Assembly: GCA_003576535.1 (NCBI GenBank)
Contig: QXCQ01000185.1
Coordinates: forward strand, 1 to 64,000
From: Nakamurella silvestris
GTDB lineage: Bacteria > Actinomycetota > Actinomycetes > Mycobacteriales > Nakamurellaceae
Reading direction: 5' to 3'
Length of the DNA: 64,000 nucleotides
Part shown: positions 61,369 through 64,000 of the stretch, piece by piece
Layout: each line of letters begins with the position of its first letter
Numbering within the stretch: the first letter of the stretch is position 1
The notes under the pieces: generated by a model
What the model saw: only the letters and a program-made list of their open reading frames with translations
What the model was told of the DNA's origin: nothing
Databases searched by the model: none
Made by a program: the position numbers and the translations under genes

Positions 61369-62328
61369 GTGGTCTGGCGCATCCTGCGGCGGCTGCTGAT
61401 CCTGGTGATCAGCACCGCCGCTGCGTCGTTCCTGACCTTCTGGGTGCTGTTCGACGGCTGCGGGCCGGCCCGGACCAGGCTCGGCATCGGTGCCACCGAG
61501 GACAGCGTTGCCCAGCTCTGCCGCGAACTGGGCCTGGACCGGTCGATGGCGAGCCAGTACCTGGACTGGGCCGGTGGAATCCTGCACGGTGATTTCGGTG
61601 TCTCCTACATCAGCGGCCGGGCCCTGGGCCCGCAGATCCTGGACCAGCTGTCGGTGACCCTGTGGCTGGTGGCCGGGGCGATGGTGGTCGCCGTGCTCCT
61701 GGCGGTGCCGTGGGGTCTGTTCAGCGCCCTCTTCCACCGGAGAATATGGGGCACTCTTCTCTCCGCCGGCTCGCAGATCGGTGTTGCCGTCCCGGCCTTC
61801 CTCGCGGCCATCCTGCTGGTGCTGCTGTTCTCGGTGCACCTGGGGTGGCTGCCACCGAACGGCTACCAGGTGCCGGGAGCGGACTTCGGCGGATTCCTGA
61901 GCCACATGGTGCTGCCCTGGCTGGCCCTGGGCATCGTGCAGGCCGCCGTTCTGGCCCGGTACGTCCGGTCGGCGGTGCTGGACGAGAGCGGACAGGACTA
62001 CCTGCGCACCGCCCGCTCCAAGGGACTGACCAGGCTCGATGCCCTGGTCCGTCACGGACTGCGGAACGCCTCGATCCCGGTGCTGACGGTGATCGGTGTC
62101 CAGCTGGTGACGATCCTGGTGGGGGCGGTGGTGGTGGAGTACGTGTTCGCCATACCCGGGATCGGGGCCGGCCTGGCCGATGCGGCCAAACGTCAGGATC
62201 TGCTCAACGTGCAGGGCATCGTCGTGGTGCTGGTCGTGATCGCGCTGGTGGTGTCCTTCCTGGTGGATCTGGCCTACACCCTGATCGACCCGCGGATGCG
62301 GACCACTGCGGACGGGGGTCGGGCGTGA
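61369..62328 (+). CDS. DppB/NikB-type ABC permease
   Basis: A 319-aa permease with six helices. The N-terminal helix RLLILVISTAAASFLTFWVL is followed by the BPD_transp_1 domain, with the EAA-like loop LRTARSKGLTRLDALVRHGL near the C-terminus. The characteristic ARTRLGIGATEDSVAQLCRE loop of the family lies between helices 1 and 2. GTG start; the stop overlaps the next start (GTGA). Confidence 0.92.
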   Translation: MVWRILRRLLILVISTAAASFLTFWVLFDGCGPARTRLGIGATEDSVAQLCRELGLDRSMASQYLDWAGGILHGDFGVSYISGRALGPQILDQLSVTLWLVAGAMVVAVLLAVPWGLFSALFHRRIWGTLLSAGSQIGVAVPAFLAAILLVLLFSVHLGWLPPNGYQVPGADFGGFLSHMVLPWLALGIVQAAVLARYVRSAVLDESGQDYLRTARSKGLTRLDALVRHGLRNASIPVLTVIGVQLVTILVGAVVVEYVFAIPGIGAGLADAAKRQDLLNVQGIVVVLVVIALVVSFLVDLAYTLIDPRMRTTADGGRA

Positions 62329-63167
62329 AAGGTTCGCCGAAACACCGCAACTCCTTGCTGGTGGCAGGGGCGGTGCTGATCGGGATCGTGGTGCTGGCCG
62401 CGGTCGTCTCCTTCTTCTGGACCCCGTTCTCGCCGGTGTTCACCGATGTCAGGAATCCGGCGGCCCCGCCAGGACGTGGCGGTCATCTGCTGGGCACCGA
62501 CCGGTTGGGTCGGGACACCCTGACCTGGCTGATGGTGGGCGCGCAGACCACCCTGAAGGTCGGGGTGATCGCGGTGGGCATCGCCGCGGTGGTGGGCACC
62601 CCGATCGGCATCCTGGCCGGGATGACCCGCCGTCGGTGGTCGGAGGTGATCATGCGGGCCAACGACGTCCTGTTGGCCTTCCCCGCCCTGCTGGTCGCGC
62701 TGATCCTGGCGGCGAAGTACGGGGCGTCGATCACCTCCTCGATGGTGGCCATCGGCATCGCCTCCGTGCCCGGGTTCGTCCGGGTCATCCGGGCCGGGAC
62801 CATCCAGGTGATGGGCACCGACTACGTCCAGGCGGCCAGGATCGCCGGTCTGCGTGGGCCGGCCATCGCCGTGCGGCACGTCCTGCCGAATGTGTTCGGC
62901 CTGATCATCGTCCAGGTGTCGGTGGCCTACGCGATCGCGATCCTCGCCGAGGCGGCGCTGTCCTTCCTCGGCCTCGGCGCGCCGCCGAGTGTGCCGTCCT
63001 GGGGTCGCATGCTCAACGAGGCCCAGTCGATGTTGTCCGTCCAGCCGATGATCGCGGTCTGGCCCGGCCTGGCCATCGCGGTGGCCGTCCTGGGGCTGAA
63101 CCTGCTCGGTGACGGCCTGCGGGACCGGTTCGACCCGCGGATGATCACCCGGCAGGTGCGACCATGA
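62325..63167 (+). CDS. DppC/NikC-type ABC permease
   Basis: A 280-aa partner permease. It has the HLLGTDRLGRDTLTWLMVGA motif diagnostic for the OppC/DppC family, the EAA loop VQAARIAGLRGPAIAVRHVL and about six helices, ending GDGLRDRFDPRM. GTG start overlapping the previous stop; its own stop overlaps the ATPase ATG. Confidence 0.93.
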   Translation: MKGSPKHRNSLLVAGAVLIGIVVLAAVVSFFWTPFSPVFTDVRNPAAPPGRGGHLLGTDRLGRDTLTWLMVGAQTTLKVGVIAVGIAAVVGTPIGILAGMTRRRWSEVIMRANDVLLAFPALLVALILAAKYGASITSSMVAIGIASVPGFVRVIRAGTIQVMGTDYVQAARIAGLRGPAIAVRHVLPNVFGLIIVQVSVAYAIAILAEAALSFLGLGAPPSVPSWGRMLNEAQSMLSVQPMIAVWPGLAIAVAVLGLNLLGDGLRDRFDPRMITRQVRP

Positions 63168-63958
63168 CCGATCCCTTGCTCACAGTCCGCGGCCTGGATG
63201 TCCTCGTGGGGGAGGTGGAACTGGTCCGCGGCGTCGATCTGACGGTGTACCCGGGGGAGCGGGTGGGGATCATCGGTGCCAGCGGGTCCGGGAAAACGGT
63301 GACCTGCCTGGCGATCGCCGGTCTGCTGGACGACGGACTGGTGTGTCGTGGTTCGATCCGCCTCGCCGGGGTGCCGACCGATCTCGCCCGGGCCCGCGAG
63401 CGGGACTGGGCGCCGATCCGTGGTCTGCGTACGGGGATGGTGTTCCAGGAGCCGATGACGGCGCTCAACCCGACCATGAAGGTGGGCAGGCAGGTCGCCG
63501 AGGTGATGACCCGGCACCGGACGCACGGCCGGCGGGAGGCCCGGCGGATCGCGGTCGAACTGCTCGGGTCGACCGGATTGCCCGACCCCGAACGGATCGC
63601 CGGGGCCTACCCGCACCAGTTGTCCGGTGGCCAGCGACAACGGGTCGTGCTGGCCATCGCGCTGGCGAACGGCCCGGACCTGTTGATCTGCGACGAGCCG
63701 ACCACCGCGTTGGACGTCACGGTCCAGGCGAGGGTGCTCGCTCTGATCAGCAGCAAGGTGGCCGAGACCGGGGCGGCCCTGCTGTTCATCTCCCACGACC
63801 TCGCCGTCGTCGCCGAGGTCTGCGACCGGGTCCTGGTGATGTTCGGCGGGCAGATCGTGGAGAGCGGGTCGGTGGAGGACATCCTGCTTCGGCCGCAGCA
63901 CCCCCATACCCGGGCACTGCTGGCCGATGCCGTCGTCCGGATGAGGGATCAACCATGA
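63164..63958 (+). CDS. DppD/NikD-type ABC ATPase
   Basis: A 264-aa ATPase with Walker A IIGASGSGKTVTCLAIAG, signature PHQLSGGQRQRVVLAIAL, Walker B LLICDEPTTALDVTVQ and H-loop LLFISHDLAVV. It lacks the ~60-residue C-terminal oligopeptide/dipeptide extension of OppD/DppD and is close to NikD length, so the ligand may not be a peptide. ATGA overlaps at both ends. Confidence 0.93.
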   Translation: MTDPLLTVRGLDVLVGEVELVRGVDLTVYPGERVGIIGASGSGKTVTCLAIAGLLDDGLVCRGSIRLAGVPTDLARARERDWAPIRGLRTGMVFQEPMTALNPTMKVGRQVAEVMTRHRTHGRREARRIAVELLGSTGLPDPERIAGAYPHQLSGGQRQRVVLAIALANGPDLLICDEPTTALDVTVQARVLALISSKVAETGAALLFISHDLAVVAEVCDRVLVMFGGQIVESGSVEDILLRPQHPHTRALLADAVVRMRDQP

Positions 63959-64000
63959 CCGCCGGCGCTGGGTCAGCCTCCGACGCGCAGGTGCCCGCTG
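63955..64000 (+). CDS. Start of next ABC importer gene (partial)
   Basis: ATG overlapping the ATPase stop opens a frame MTAGAGSASDAQVPA that runs off the window. By operon logic it is probably the second ATPase (DppF/NikE type). Too short to confirm. Confidence 0.5.
   Translation, partial: MTAGAGSASDAQVPA

Overview
The window is about 64 kb of very GC-rich DNA. GTG, TTG and ATG starts, tight ATGA/GTGA/TGATG gene overlaps and strong codon-position GC bias all point to an Actinomycetota chromosome. Gene content (MptB mannosyltransferase, SufR-type Suf operon, CarD, AcnR, InhA-type enoyl reductase, acVLRF1, DUF222-HNH) fits this phylum, perhaps near Propionibacteriaceae; the family-level placement is only a guess. 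From memory, gene order closely follows the Mycobacterium tuberculosis block Rv1445c-Rv1488 (pgl-opcA-zwf-tal-tkt ... ctaB ... ctaA-ABC-mptB-sufR-sufBDCSUT ... ABC-F-HTH-acnR-acn-ripA-moxR-DUF58-VWA-fabG-inhA ... nfeD-band7). Most of the window is therefore conserved core chromosome, with short accessory insertions.

Layout. 1-10.1 kb, minus strand: central carbon metabolism (tkt, tal-pgi, zwf, opcA, pgl, then mdh). This is the whole pentose-phosphate cycle, and OpcA carries an unusual Ala/Lys/Pro histone-H1-like tail. 10.3-17.2 kb: haem A synthesis (ctaB, ctaA), CarD, a PPOX flavoprotein, an ABC exporter and MptB. 17.2-18.9 kb: phosphate transporter pit with its DUF47 partner, preceded by a striking array of 11-nt repeats resembling a PHO box. 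19.2-25.8 kb, plus strand: sufR-sufB-D-C-S-U-T iron-sulfur assembly. 25.9-28.2 kb: dGTPase and an acVLRF1 ribosome-rescue protein. 28.2-34.9 kb: the most accessory part, with a frameshifted DUF222-HNH gene, an ABC exporter, two paralogous two-gene membrane cassettes and many palindromic repeats. 35-45.3 kb: Tex, ABC-F, a small HTH protein, AcnR, aconitase and a YGQP-rich membrane protein. 46-55 kb: NlpC/P60 peptidoglycan hydrolase, MobA-like protein, MoxR-DUF58-VWA, FabG and InhA-type FabI, then a structured, strongly terminated intergenic segment. 55-59.5 kb: DUF3097, NfeD-band7, and a BBE-type FAD oxidase. 59.7-64 kb: an Opp/Dpp/Nik-type ABC importer, cut off by the window end.

The main discovery candidate is a family of six exactly 62-bp imperfect palindromes (28312, 30058, 32199, 34801, 43541, 48486). 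Five are intergenic. The sixth lies in frame inside the mobA-like gene. All six keep an open frame, in one orientation, for the same ~21-residue peptide pattern (PRSVPT..A..A.SADVG.ERG). This behaviour recalls the palindromic elements known to insert into genes in Rickettsia. A second palindrome family (core CGCGAGTGGACGGTGGCACC) is interleaved with it and forms composite and tandem copies.
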